Shown: one piece after another, positions 27,467 through 41,547 of the stretch
Position numbering within the stretch: the first letter of the stretch is position 1
Layout of the letters: each line of letters begins with the position of its first letter
Assembly: GCF_030867145.1 (NCBI RefSeq)
Contig: NC_134434.1
Coordinates: 1,736,001-1,800,000 of the forward strand
Length of the DNA stretch: 64,000 nt
Direction of reading: 5' to 3'
Origin: Opisthocomus hoazin
Lineage: Eukaryota; Chordata; Aves; Opisthocomiformes; Opisthocomidae
Notes under the pieces: model-generated
What the model was told of the DNA's origin: nothing
Database searches by the model: none
Seen by the model: the letters and a program-made list of their open reading frames with translations, nothing else
Position numbers and translations under genes: made by a program

Positions 27467-30400
27467 GGAAGCTGGCTGGCTTGAGGCATGAGCAGAAGAA
27501 CGTGGAGGAACTCACTGCTTCTACGGCAGTCCCGTGGTAGGACACACAATTAAGATTTGAATCTGTTCGGCTTTCTTCCTTTTCAAGTATCTGTCCCTTT
27601 TGCTTTTCTGAGCCATCGATTGTTTTATTTCCCTATCAGATTAGTTTGTTCCTCTCACTGTAGCTTCGGGCTTTTGCAGCTGAATAGGACCCAGGAGACC
27701 TGAGCAGCAGGACTGAAGATGGAGTACAGCACAAAAAGGGCAGCTGGTGCTCAGCAGACGCCACAAACCACTTAAAATGTCTTTTGTCTATTAGCTATCG
27801 TTCAGTTAAGTATAGTACCTGTAGCCTGAGCCATAGGCAGTGGCAGGGTGCGTGCTTTGGGCGCTGAGGGGCTGTTACCCAGCACCGAGGTGAGGCTTTA
27901 ACACGTGAGGCCAGAGGCAGAGCACAGAAAACCCTCGCGATGCCCTTAGAACCGGCCCATCAGCAGAGCTACCGAGGAGACTACCTAAATGATGCCTGTT
28001 GCATTTCTGCGAGCCCGCAGTGAAGAAGTTTATCTAAAGAATTTCGTGCAGGGAGCGGTGGATGTCGGCAGGGCTTTGGGCTCCGGAGCCGTGGGATGGT
28101 AGATGGAGCTGTGGGAGTGCTGCTCCAGGGCACCCCGGGTGGGTCACCCACGCTGGGCTCCTCTTCCTCCCACCCCAAGGTGCGCTGGGCCCCGAGGAGA
28201 GGCTTCCCAGCCTCCTCCGAGTCAGGCAGGTTATCCCTGGGTTGCTCGAGCTGGAAGCAAGGGACCTGCTGCGAGCAGGTTGATCCCCGCCGACCCGCTG
28301 GGACCCCAGTCCCACCCCAGCTGGGTGCTGCGTTGTGCCCGCTCTGCTCTTCAGCTCCCTACGGACCAGAAATGGGGCATTTTCAGACGCTTGAGCAGGT
28401 GCCTTCTCCTTGTGGTGGGACTTCAAAGGCAGTTACTCTTTGCATGAATCAGCCCAGAGCTTTTTGGATGCACCAAGTGAATGTAATGTGAATCATTATT
28501 ATTATTTTCACTAATTTCCTCAGTTCTGAAGCTGAATTGAATCTTCTGATCTAATTAGCCCTCCTTTCCCAAACAAATATAATGGCTTTGAAAAATGCCC
28601 GTACTTTTATACGCCCAACATCTGGTTTTGGTAAAAATTCTGAAACTTTTAAAATGCTACTTGCAGCCTAGAGGAAGGGAGGGTGATATTTAGTAGATGA
28701 TCTCTGCCCTCATTTTTGAGGAAAAAACCAAACCGTCAATTCTGCTGCTGGCAATTGAAAAAGCAGTTAGGCTGAACTCTCTTTTAAGTGAACAAACACT
28801 TATGGATCTATTTATACCTGCCCTGAAGCAGACTACCGTAGGTGGAAATGCTGTAATTATTTCCCTTCCCTGCTTTTCACTGTCCTATAAAGATCTCCCA
28901 GAGCAGCTTGTTAACAAGTTACCGCTGTACATGGTGAAATTAAAATCAAGCCCATATTAACAACCAAACCAATTTGACTAAAAATTACTAAAACTAGCTG
29001 TAACAAAGGCGAGGCAAGCTTGAGGGCTGTTAAGAGACAGCTTTTGTTGCTTAGCCCCATCTATCTAAGAAGGCTGAGAATTACAAATGACGAGCATGGC
29101 TGGCACTTGAGGGGGGACAGGGATCAGTAGTGATGGGGAGATGCAGCAACGTATGTTTTCCTGTGTTCCTTTTTCCATCAGTGTACATTTTCAGTTGAAT
29201 TCCCCTCCCTGAAGAGTCCCTCTCCTTTGTTATCTTCCTACTTTTCTCCCTCTCCCTTCTCCCTTGGTTCATTTCTCAGAGCAGATGATCCCCCCCACTC
29301 GCCACCCAGGTTAACTCTAGTTTCAGTATCAAAGATCATTTAAGCTGAAAATAGCTTTTACTGAGTCCGTGTTACAACCCGGGAGTGTCTGGTCACCAGA
29401 CAGGATCTCCAGCTGCCTCTCCGACGGCGTGTCGGAGGGTTATCTGCGTGCTGGTACTCCCAGTCCTACGGCCACAAAGCCATCGTGCTTCATCGCGGTT
29501 CAGCAGGGTCGGGGACTCGCCTACAGCTGATTACGGACCAGGTGCGAGGAGCTGATGGAACAAGGAAAAAAAATCTGTTGAAGTTCGGCAGGGCGGCCTG
29601 TTCTGTAAACAGATTTTTCATTTTCATGGAACGGAAAAGGATTTTCTTTTTAGTGACTGTAATTTTTTGTCACTCTGTGTTGCTGCAGATTATTAGGAAG
29701 TGGCTGGTGGCAATATGTGCTATTGCCTTCTGGGGTACAGAGTCCAAACCTCTCAGTTATGAAAATAAGCCCTATGCTGTTCAGAAGTGTGAAAGGTTGC
29801 CCTTCAGTTCCAAGCACGAAGCAATGATGCTTCTGGAGCAAGAGGCTGGGTGTGCTCTAAATCCCGCTGCTACCAGCTTCTGCCTCTCCCCTGCAGCACC
29901 AGGGCTCAGCACCCGCGCCCTGCGAACAGCCGGCGGGTCTGCGGCCGCCCGAGCACAGCTAGATGTGCTCAGTACCTCAGTGACCCCCTAAATGTACAAG
30001 AGCATCTTTACTTTGGGAAGATAATGCGTGTATGGCAGACTGGTGGAGGGAAGGAACAAAGAATTGGCTATGGGGAGGGCGATAACGAGACCCTAAGGAG
30101 AGAGTTCTAGCAGAGATTTCAAAATCCTCACTGCACTTAGAAAGTAAATAGACTGTCTCGACAGCAGGAGATGCAAAAAAAGGTAGCAATTCAGTGAAGT
30201 TTTACTGCAATATATTTTGGAAGATTTGCCAGATGGCTGGCAGCAAGACTTTTAAACTCTGACTTTTTTTCCGAGCCAGCCATATTATCATCCATCAGAC
30301 AGTCACTTTGGACTGACATTGCCGAGCGCGGCTGTCTCCTTTACATTTGCCTTGCTCCTGTTTATTTCCAGCTGATTTATTTATATCTGCAACTGATACA

Positions 30401-33400
30401 AGCAGCACAATTTCTTTGTTTCATTAAAAGATTCCTTGATCTAAACTTTAAAAGATTTGTCTTAAAGAGAGATCAAAGTCAACCCAGCGTAAGTCTGGCA
30501 TCCCTGGGTTTTTCTGATACTCAGTCTTCAGGCAAATCTGGCAAAGACATTTTGTTGTGAACTGTGGTGGCTAGGTTAGAGCTGGCCATTGAATTCTTAG
30601 GTACTAATACACACACCTATCATCCAGGCCTCTTAATTATTATTTTCTAAGAGTTGAAACAATGTTGACAGAGCTTGCACGGTCAAACACAAGTCAAGGT
30701 AAAACCTGGTGCCAGCTGCAAGCATGGAAAATTACATCCCAGTGCCCAGCAACTCACAGTCAAGCAAGTAAAATACGATTTGCACAGCTGAGCGGAGGCA
30801 TTGTCAGGCTGCTAACCTAGGAGCCAAGCACTCCTAAACCCCAGCTGTCACGACCTGTTGCTTACTCCTGGGAAAGCTGCATACGTACAGCCAGCTCTCT
30901 AAAAGAGGCGATTAATTCTGGGTACCTTATTTATTAATTTGGGGGTATGAATCTCCATGTCCCCTGATTCCTAGACCAAGAGTGGCATGCTGTGACCAGG
31001 ACAGAGCTGTCTCACTCCTTCCTATTGCCGGAGGGACGGTGGAAGCCGTTTCTCCACAGCTTAGCTCAGCTGCTCCAAGAATTAGCAGCTCTCGAGCACA
31101 CATTTCAAGCCCCACTGCCTGTTACCTGCCAGCGCCGTGGAAAGGACAGGGTGTCTGCAGGCACTTTGAAGACACAAAGCTCTACAGAATTGCTGAGTGT
31201 TATTGTGGAGGTTTGGAGTATGTCCTGGATATGAATCATCTTGCTCTTTCTGACCTACTGTCCTAATTGAGAGTCATTTATTCTTTAGATGCTCGTCACT
31301 GTCTGGGCCATACCTTTTTGCAATGAAGCAGCAGCCTGGAGCTGTAGGTATTTGCCCCGCTCCCTCATTACATGACAAATTAAAGGAGATTTAGTAAACT
31401 GACACGCTGAATCATGGATCCTCCCCAGATGTGACCCCAAATCCCTGCCCCTTTGTTTTGCTGTTTTTTGTGGCAGGGTCAGGCCAGGACACGGCTTTCC
31501 TGTTGGCTATGTGAATTTTACTGCCGTGGATGTTCCAGTAAAATCAAAGGCCTTAGAAAAGGGATTCTGTGGCAGCTTTTTTTGTCAGTGCCTTTACGCT
31601 CACTAGTTGTAGTTTAGAGCACAAGCCTCGGGGCAGGAGCAGCAGAGTTGCTCCTGTTTGATTACATGGGCACTACTGCTTCTTCGAAACCCTCCGTCGC
31701 TTCGTGGATGGGCAGCGAGAAGTCTTTCAGCCTTGTTTCTCCAGATCATTTAAGAAGCACACTCTTCGCTGACTATCTCGTATCTTCTGCTGTTTATTAA
31801 AGGGGGGACTGATTGCCTGCTCCGAGACCCCCACGGTGACAGTCTGCCTGGTCACATCCTTTTGAAGAATTTCCATCCGAGGGTTTATCTTCCCTGCAGA
31901 ATGAGCTCCGGCTTTCAGCCGAGGGTCCCCTGCCTCCCCGCTCTGCCCAGCTCCTCCCAGCACCCTAATGGTGAACTGCAGCTGGGCGACCCGCCCGTCA
32001 CTGTAGATGAAGAGTTTAAATGCTGGAGTCATTCGCACGACTGCCGCGAGGCAGACGTCGGCACACCTCGCTCCACGCTGCAAATGCCCCACGCCTCCCT
32101 CGAGACTTCCCGGGGATGTTCTTCCTCTTCATCCAGGCGCTCCCCCGACTCAGCTGAACTGGCGATGTTCACGCTTCCGCTGGCCCCATTTGGATGTCAC
32201 TTGGACAGGCTGGTGTCAAACATATAGCAAGAGCTATCTGGGTAGGAATATTGAGCTTGACCATCTGTTTTTTCCCCCTTTGAAAACATGTTTCTTGTAA
32301 TAGAAGCGAGAGAGCTGTCAAATGCAGCCTGGGCTGGGAGTGACAACCAGCCCCAACCTCTCTGGGGAAGCCATGGATCAGTTTATGTATTTCACTGCTA
32401 TCTTTGAAGGGTTCAGACAGTCTTTTTTTTTCTCTCAGAATGTGTTGCTTTCTCCACCTTTGGAGATTCCTTTTATTTTTTATTATGTTTTTTAAAAGTG
32501 CCTGTATTTTGCAAAGGTACAGTGTTTGTGCAGATTGACCAGAATAGATCAGATCCTTAATTCTGGCCAGATTCTGACCCAGCTCTAGATCAGCTCTGGA
32601 TTTCCCACTCACCTCTCCATACCATATTTATATTGGGTGGGTTTTATAACCAATGTTATTCTTTTAACTTGGGGGTCCATTTGTCTCTGGAAATGTATTC
32701 CAGCTCAGTCTCTCTTTATTCTGCTGAAGGAAGCCCTTGAAGAAAAGTTGGTCCAACTTGGAGGAGAACTTCTAGGTAACAGGCATCCAGTCCCCTGGTG
32801 TGAAGGGACAATTGCATTATTATCTCTCTGTAGTTGGAGATAAATGAGATTTATCCTCTTTGGGGCACAGTGGGTATGATTTATCACCAGATAATAGCCA
32901 TCAAAATTCCTGGTAAGGTACAAGGTTGGTGCAGCGATAAGTGCTTCTGGACAACCTAAGCCTGATGGGCGTGCCGAAGTTACTCTTCACTTCTGAGTTA
33001 TTACATGATATGAAACCAGTCCCAGGTATAAAGGAAACATATTTCAGCCTCTTCCCTACCTGATTTTCAACAGCTACTAATGCTGTACTTCAGTCAGCAA
33101 GAAAGGAGATGTTCACAGCTAGTTGGAAACTAGACCGGGTTCTGCCTCTTCTGTGACTGGTTTCACTCCCAGATCTCCCAGCTCAGGGCTGGCACCTTCT
33201 GCAAAGCCTTGTGGGTGGGATTGCTGGTTAATGATTGCTGTTATCCCAATTATTTAGGTCGTGGCCCTTCTTCCACTCCTTCTTTTCACTACCTGAGTGA
33301 CAGAGTCAGAACAGAGATTACCCAAAGGCACAAGTGCTGGTTTGTCTTTGTGCCACAGTCAGCTAAATTTGAGCTCCCTGCCCAGTATCCACAGCTCAGT

Positions 33401-34472
33401 TCACCTCAGGTCTCTGGCATTGCTTCTTAAAATTGCCCTTCTTCCACTTCATTTCAAAAACTAAAAATTGTTCTGTTTTTAAGGATCATTATACCTCCAA
33501 ATGCAGCTTTGTGATATGAGGCCATTTTCAAGAAAAAAAAAAAGATTTCCATTTAAAATACTGGGGGCTGTGTTTGCCTGCTCGTGCTTGCAGGTGCTTT
33601 CATTAAAAGAGTCTGCTATGCGCAGTGCCATGTATGTAAAACGATGCAGCCTCGGATTTGACTGAAATGAAATTGTGAGAATTTATGGAGAAGTATTTTG
33701 TGAGAAAACATTCACAGCTATGTAGCCTTAGAAACTAGACAGTTAGAGTTGGAGTTCGGAGAGTTGTTATGAATATGGAGAGCCGGGAGTTGGAATAATC
33801 ACAAGGGAGGCAACTGCACCAGCCAGGATGAAAGATGAGAGTTTCAGCAGAAAATTGATCAAGATAACGAAGCAGGGGGAAGATGTCTTGTGACAGCAGC
33901 TGGATTTGTAGCATCTAGCCTCAAATAGGAGTGTGAAGCAGAAGTTTGCTTAGAGGGGAGAAAAATCAATCAGAAGATTTCACATAGGATTGTGAGACTA
34001 TAGAAAGCTCCAAGACGCCCTGGCATGCTGCACCATTTACCCTAATCGGAGGGTGAGTCAGCACTCAATTATGTTCAGGCAATTTTATATTCAGTTTTCT
34101 ATGCGTTGGCGACAAAGCAATTTAGATAATACAGTCATATAGCAGAACCACCTTCTTTACAAATCTGAGTTACATTAGCTACAATAAAAATATGTCATTC
34201 CGAGCGCTCACTTTCCAGCGTATAAGATAATCATCATGTGGGATCAAGAAGAAATTTCTTCTTCCCGTCGCCAAACCCGATGCAATTGTGCAACATGGCC
34301 GTTTTATCCTTTCTCCTGGAGTTGTTAGTTACGACAGCTCTTGAGACCAGACAGATCCACCGCTGTGTGCAGATGCTGTGTGAAGTCCTGCGCATTAATA
34401 ATAGCATATGAGATAATTGCTCCTACTGGTTTGTGTATTCAAGAGCAAACATTCTGCTATCATGAAGTGGGT

Positions 34473-34675
34473 TATATATAAGCAGGTACGTGAGGCTTGC
34501 TCAGTCTGTCCACCACATGGCAAAGACCTGTGACCTACGAACTAGAAGAATCCCTGTTCTCTCCCTGCTGCTGCTTTACTGGCAAGTCCCAGGAGCGCAG
34601 TCCGGGGAGATTCCAAGGTGCAGCTCCGGGTTTACACAGCATTTTGCCATCAGCTCAGGAAAGACGCGATGCTAA
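34473..34675 (+). other. Speculative: TATA box followed by a 52-codon signal-peptide-like ORF
   Basis: TATATATAAG (34473-34482) lies 35 bp upstream of an ATG at 34517, which opens a 52-codon frame. Its first residues are basic (MAKTCDLRTRR), then a hydrophobic core (IPVLSLLLLYW), then QVPGAQSG, with a plausible signal-peptidase site after AQS. Three cysteines occur in all (one before the core, two after). AAG|GTGCAG at codon 34 could be a splice donor, which would make this a signal-peptide exon. I recognise no homologue, the start has C at -3, and among hundreds of chance frames a few will look like this. Probably not a gene. Confidence 0.15.
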
Positions 34676-37600
34676 TCTAACCTTTTGCTTAATCTTTTAA
34701 GGCACGTGTTATATTATTTTGGAGCAATTATACCTTTAGGAATCAGAAGTTGGAGAGGAAATGAGTGATTTACTATGCTTTGAATCAGCGATTTAAACTG
34801 AATGATCATTTCAATGCCAGTGACATATTTGGTCTTCCATGAACTACTCCTTACATCAACAGTATACATGAACAGCATTAAAAACAGGATGCACAAACTG
34901 TGTTAAAATCCACTTTGTGTGTCTCAGGAGCAAACACACAGCTTGAATCTTCGTTCCCCTCCATTATTCCTGTCGCCATGACTCAATGGACTTTAATAAC
35001 ACTTGAATAATGGCCAGATCTGGAGCACAGCAAACTCAAAGAGAAATTTCCATTAGCTTTTTATCCCGTGGATAATACCCTTAAAGATTCAGGGTCAAAC
35101 CTTCAGCTGTCATAAGCTGGCATGTTTCCACTCAACTAGCTCCTCATGTCTGCACAGAGACACCAGGTTTCTGTTAATCTGAAAAGAAGCACCCTCATAT
35201 TTCATATTAATATGAAGATAGTTTTCAATTATCTTCCCCTCAAGAGAATTATTTTCAAACTATATTCACCAATACACTGACATTTGAACTCATTTTTCTG
35301 TGAAGTCACCATCACTCAAATTGTCACAGCTTGACAGCACAGCAGGTTAACTTGGCGCTTCTCAAACTAATGCTCTCAGATCCAGTCTCCATACCTGAGA
35401 CCTCTGGCTTTCCTAAATGGGATATTCTGCATGTCATCTAATAGTCGTTAACCAAACTCTCAAAGTCCTGAGCAAGTACTGGGCTCTGCCTAAAACACTG
35501 TTACTGATAGGAATAGTATTGCAGAAAGGCAGAAGAAACCCAGTCAACGGGCCACGCTCCAGAAAAACACACTGTTTTGGATCGTTTCTTGCTGAGCTGT
35601 ATTGTTCTTGGTTGCTTTTAATTCTTAGTCAAGAACCAGGTGAGATCTTCTAGGGATGTTAAAATCGTATTTGGGTCTGGATTTCACTGCAAAAATTCAG
35701 GCATCTTCCAATTGCTTCTTTATGGTGAATTGACAATGTGGGAAACATCCTCCCCTTCTCGTTCAAGACGCGTCTACCTTGTTTTCTCGACAGACTAGAG
35801 AACAGTAGGCGGTTCATCTGATCCTTAGCAAGGGAAAAAAACATTGCTGTGAGGGCCAAAGGGTGCAAATTCAGAGCAGTGGCTTAGAGGACATCATGGC
35901 TAGCAAGAAAAAGTAGTATTGGCTGGGTCTTCGCCTAAATAAAGTTGAGTTTCCGTCTATTTCACAGGAAGCTGCCTGGTAATTCTCAGACCTTTTATAT
36001 CCCTAAGGAAAGATAATCAGAACGTAAAAAAATAGCAGAATTTCTGTGTTTATCAGGCATTTTTGGTAAACAGATGGCCTTCCATTGCTCCCTCTTCCAG
36101 TTTAAGCAAACTGAATGACAGTTTTTTTCCTCATTTCAGTTTTTTCCCATTTAGCATCCCTTTTTTCACATTCAGTATCTCTCAGGAAAAAAGACTGAAC
36201 AGTTTTCCTCGATTTTCTCTCTCAGGAAAAAGATTCACTCATCTTCCTGGAAAATGCTAAGTACACAAAATTCTTAAGTAAGTTCTTACAGAAACTTTTC
36301 AAGCTACCTTCATCTATCATAAACTGAAAGAGCAAAAGATCAGACCTTCACCTTCAGTGTTTATTTTTGATCCCCGTAAAATACTCGAGGTGAGCACAGT
36401 ATAAAAAGCAGCTTTCTGTCTCTTTAAAGCTGTTTATGAATCATTGTTTGGAATCAGCATAGTAAAGCATTTGAAGCTGATTAACTAAGAAGTTACATGG
36501 CTATCAGATACGACAGTCCCAGCCTCATAATTTTATCTATTAGCAGGTACTGCGGAACTGACATTAAACTGGCAGAATCCCAGCACAAAGGTGAACTCGA
36601 GGGAAAAAATATATTGGATTTTAATAAAACCTTCCTCAAAGGTCAACCTCTCTAAGGTACAAAATCAATCTTTCTTCCTTCCTTCTTCTTCAGCTCATTT
36701 ATTCATAGCTATAGAAAATCCTGATACTCCTGAAACATTTCCCATTTTCTTTCCCCCCTCCTCCCTCTTATTACAGTGTCTATCTACCTGTGGCCATTAT
36801 TTTTCTCAGCATTTTTATTTAAATTCCTTACTCCTCATTTCACTCTTTTTGCCTGGCCTTCTCGGGATCTGTACCCCATTCTCAAAAGGTCACTTCTCAG
36901 GCTCCTCTTCAAGAACAGATCCTGCCTTCAGGACAAAAAAAAACCCTTTTTACCTCATCCTTGAAGGTGGCTGAAACTTTGGGGAGAGCAAAGCTTTGGT
37001 ACAAAGTCTTTATTAAAGTGTGTCAGGTTTCTCCTGTTTTTATTCTTCCTTCTTAGCCAGCAGCTGCCTTCTGTGTCTTGCTCAGGACTCCAGTAACTTC
37101 TGCCAAGTCAGCTATAACGTTAGCAGCATGCCACTTAGGAGAGAATGATGTCCTTGTAAGCTCTAAGCTCCTGCAGATCAGTCTCCTTTACTGATACTGG
37201 CCCAGCAAAATAAGTTTTTTTTATTTAAAGAAGAGTCACAAATATCTAAGAAAGTACCAGCTTAGAAGAGTTGTGGTTTTTTTCCGAGTGCACTGGCTGC
37301 ACAAAGCTGTAGATACCCAGATCTGGAAACTGCTTCACTGCTTCTCAATCCTTGGCATACAAGCTCCGGCTCTTCATAGCCAAGTTTCTAAAATCTTGGC
37401 ATCGCTGGTGCCACTAACATCATACACTATAACAGCAGAGGAACTTCTGTCGCTGGTGCTTGGCTCTGCCCGCCCAGCCGAGCTGTGTGGGGCAGGCCAG
37501 CCCCAGCGCTTCTCATGGGAATCGGTACCTGGGCTTTCTGGGCTTCCAGGATGGGATGCACGACGCCGGGCTGTCCTCACGATCACAGCCCCTCGCTACT

Positions 37601-40600
37601 GCACCCTCTGTCCTCCCTTCTCCCCCTTTTACCACAATCCTTCCCTCCTTCCACTTCAAAGGCTGTCTCTCCCCTCTGTGGCAGGATTAACTGTACCCCT
37701 GTCGAGACTGATAGACATTTATCGAACCGCCAAGTCCTCCTCCTCCTCCCAGCCCGTCCCTGCATGCTCCCACATCCCCAGGACGCTAATCCCATTCCTC
37801 CGAATTCCTCAGCCCCCTGTGCTGCCGAGGAACAAGCCTGGGCACGGCCGGGGTTGCTGTGGAGCCACGCAGCAGTTGGCAGCAAGTCTCTGGCTGTGGC
37901 TGTGTGTCCTGGGGGTAAGAGGCTGCGCGCAGGGGTTGTCGCACACGCGTCCTGCCACGCGTGCGCTGCACCCGGCGTACGAAGCCGCACGCAGCAGCCC
38001 CCGCCAGCCAGCAGCTCCGGAGCCGAGGTGACCGCTTGCCCCCTTAACGTAGTGAGAGACAAGCTTGTGGCCCTCCTAGAAGGTGACCTGGCTGGGACAA
38101 TGGCCCATGAACTTCTCTGTTTTGGCTGAATTCTGTTCTTGGTTCTTCTTTACTCCATTAAAACAATATTATATACAAGCTAATTTTGTAGTTCCCATCT
38201 AAAACAATCTTTGTGATCAGAGAGCTCCTGAAGCCGGGCAGCATCCGATAGGTATAGACTTCCTCCACAACCTGTGTTTGTGGAAAAATCACTGCTACAG
38301 CTGGTAAAGTGAAAGGTAAGAGAACCTACACTACATTTCAAAATCACTGTTAAGATAGACGCTGGAGAGCAGCCAGGCTTGGTTGCTCACACTGATAGAT
38401 GATGGGGAAAAGGAACATGAGTGAAAAGCAGCAAATGGATAAAACTGGGCTAGAGAAGGATGAATACAATGGGAAAAGCTTGCCATTTGTTCAAAATCAA
38501 AGCCCAGGCTGCCACACTAAAAGGAGAATTGTGTTCCTAAATAGGAAAATGTTAAGAAAGAGCCTGTACTATACTTGGGAATGTACGTTACAAAGCTTTA
38601 TGTCCACTGGCAGGATAAACCTCATATATTCTGTAAGGAACAGCAACATTCATTTAATAGAGAAGATGAAAAGGACAGAGATGGGTGGTAGAAATTCTGA
38701 GCCTTGCTTTCTACTGCTCTTAAACTCTTGTCCATGTTGACATAGATTAGTAAAAATTTTCTTAGATATTTTTAATTCATTTAAACAACTTTTAAGATTA
38801 ATAAACTGCATTTTGGTTTTAGATATTGTATTGATCAATAAATAGTACTGATTTAGGTTTTAAATTATTTCAGGAATATCAGTTATTTTAGGAACCACAT
38901 ATAGATTGCTTCAGTAGAAAAAAGAGTGTCCCTTTGTAGAGACTACACAGTCTCCACAAGGTCTTGTAGCAATGTAGGTCTTTGACAATGCAGGGATCTT
39001 GGCTCTGGAGATCAGACTGCAGAGACCCACACTGTAGAAATCGTAGTTTGGTTTCCAGCGATGGCTCTTGCCTGCCAGCATCGCAGGCTATGGCTATGAC
39101 CAGGGGGTGAGATCAAAGTCCTTCTCATTTAACGTAGATTAAGAAAGTCTTCTGACTTCTAATCTCACTCCTGCCGCCCTGCCACGTTCTGAAATGCTCC
39201 TGTTGATTTGCTCTGCCGGGGAGAAAAATCATGAAGGTTTGTCAGGAAAAACGAGAATATATATTTTTTCTTTTAAGATTAATCTTTCAGTTGAATAGAA
39301 ACGGCAACATGAGTAAAATTTTGCTGCTGGAGTCGTTATTTGTATTGATTGCATTTAGAAAGATCTTTCTAGCAGGGAGAGGCAGGCGTTTTGTTATTGC
39401 TGCGTATTAATCAAAAGGACTGAAAAATACTGCAGGCCCTATTCTGACCTCTCTGTGGATCACAGAGCCAGCTGAGGTTTTAAGGATACAAGCGATCCTG
39501 GATTAGACTCCGGTTTTAAGTGCCGACCATGTAACATTACTACAGTTTGGACACCTGCTCCTGATGTGTTCTATGTGGATGACACAATGGTCACTGAGGT
39601 TTAAAAGTCAGGATTTTTTTTTCAGACAAACGAGGATAAACTGAAACTTTCACTGGACCGTTAGAAGTGGGCTTGATTCTTGCTGTCCTGAAGAGGCTGT
39701 TCTTAGGGCAATCACCTGTCTTTAACATTTAACATCAGATTTGCTCCATGGCGTGCAATTTTAGCACTGACTGCATCAGAAACTTCCTTTACAGAAGCCA
39801 CAGGAAAGTACACCACTATTTTTACAGCTTTAAAGGATCCCACAGCTGCCTTCATTATAAATGTATCAGCTCCGTATATTTAATTCAGCTCCTAATGCTT
39901 CTCGTGTAGTGTTAAAGCCATTTAAAAGTAAGTCTCTGCTTTTACAACCCTCCATTTTTTTTTTAGCAACTCAGCAGCACACTCAGTTTGTAAAGCCCCT
40001 TACAAAATCTCACCTGAAAACATCAGTCTACGGCGTTGTGCAGTTTTTTCCCGCTTCAAAGGGAAATCTGCTGCTGCTGCCGCCGCAGTCAGCGCGGTGC
40101 TGAGCACGGCGACGTGCCGAACGGCCCGCCGCTAGCCGTCAGTCTGTCCAGCGCTTGTTGTACTGCGGAGGTTTCTAAGTGCTAACGAAAAAAAAAAACC
40201 CCTGAGTTTGCCTTTTCACCTTCTCTGTTTCGGTAGTTATTTCACATTGCCTCTCAAGTTTCGTGGTAAAAGTAATGGCAACTTGTTCAAAACAAAAAAT
40301 TCAGGCCTCTCGTTTGGATTCCTGGCTGCCCTGCAGCAACTCTCAGTAGTCTCCCAGTTGCCAATGCTCGTGATTTCATAGGCTTCAGCCTTTACCTTCC
40401 ATTTGGGGTGCACAGTGACGACAGATGACCCAGTTCTCACTGAAGGCCCATGCAGCCCTCCATGGTTAAAAAAAGAATGAAAACCAGGAGGAAAATTCGT
40501 AACTGCTTTGAGCCCAAGCAAGCTTTCCAAGTAGTTTGCCATATTGCAACCCCAGTGGCACCAGCATCGATCCATCTCAATAAACACGACGTGTTTCACC

Positions 40601-41247
40601 ACGAATCCGGCCTTCCAGCAGAAACTTCCCGCAGCGGAAGAGGGCTGCTGCCCTCGCTGCCTGCCCACACCCGGGCTCCAGGCCCCGGCCCCCCCAGTCT
40701 CGTACCCACCCCACGCTCCGAAGGGTCAAACCCCTGCCACCTCTGCCTGGCATTCCCAAACCTCCCCCGGCGCCCAGGCGGCGTTTTTGCCCAAATCCTT
40801 TATTATTATACAAACACAGAGCAGCAGGAGGAGGGAAAAAAAACCCCAAACCGCCGCCGTTTGTCCTCCAGCACCCGCCGGTGCGAAGCGAACCGTACCG
40901 ACCCCCACCCCGGGAACACCCGCAAGTGGTATTTAAAGAGCAAAACCGGTGACGACGGGAGAACGGAGGGCCCGGCCCTCCCGCACCGGGCCTGGTTCCC
41001 AGCCCTGACGCCTCTCGGGGTGCGGGAGGAGGCGGCGGCCCCGCCGCGGCCCCCGGGTTGGAGCAGGGCCCCGCGCTAGAGCAGAGCCGCTCCCGACGGG
41101 ACCAACTCCGGCCCGGCGGCACCGGCGCGGGCCCGCGGCCCCCTCACACCGCCCCGCGCCTCCCCACGGGCGCTGAGGGGGCGGCTGCCCCCCTCCCCGC
41201 TCCCCCCCAGCCCCGGGGTAACATTTTTTCCCCCCAGAACCGGGGTA

Positions 41248-41346
41248 TGACGTATTCGCCCTCGATACCGAGTGACCAATCAGGCGGCTCGCAGGGCGGG
41301 CAGGCAGCCAATCGGTCAGCGTTGCTACCTGCGGGGCGTATTTTTA
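41248..41346 (+). promoter_or_regulatory. CRE half site, two CCAAT boxes and a TATA-like element
   Basis: TGACGTAT (41248), CCAAT (41276-41280), CCAAT (41308-41312) and TATTTTTAG (41339-41347) lie in this order within 100 bp. The CCAAT boxes are 32 bp apart, about three helical turns, a spacing often seen for paired NF-Y sites. This could be an upstream TOB1 promoter with a start near 41370, or distal elements of the 41.85 kb promoter. Confidence 0.5.
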
Positions 41347-41547
41347 GCCGCGGCGGGTGGCGAGCGGGTCGCGGGGAGGCCGTCGCCCCCTGTCCCCCCC
41401 CGCCAGCCCCGCCGGTGTCCCGGGGGCGCGGCCTGGCCCCCCGCCCCTCTTCCCCCGCCCCAGGCCGGCCCCGCGGAGTCGCGATCGCCGCTGCCGAGGT
41501 CCCCGCGGGCCGCCGCTCCCGCCCGTGCCGCGCCGCAGCGGCGGTCA

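Larger units (their letters stand above)
23463..40599. other. Intergenic sequence between CR1 tail and TOB1 CpG island
   Basis: About 17 kb. The 28.5-40 kb part is mostly AT-rich, with few long frames and almost no recognisable repeats. In bird genomes that pattern is compatible with regulatory non-coding DNA around a developmental or growth-control gene. A tRNA-like SINE head (27.4 kb) and the speculative TATA/ORF at 34.5 kb are the only items called. The longest frame (37273-38031) lies in a GC-rich patch and looks like chance. Confidence 0.6.

Noticed and set aside
36740-36800. Strong-looking 3' splice site (C/T tract ending TTATTACAG at about 36778)
   Set aside because: No coding potential, matching donor or promoter nearby; the downstream sequence is AT-rich with early stops. 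Isolated acceptor-like tracts are common.
37273-38031. 252-codon + strand frame
   Set aside because: It overlaps a second 214-codon frame and a minus-strand 159-codon frame in a GC-rich patch. No motif, composition or splice context supports coding.
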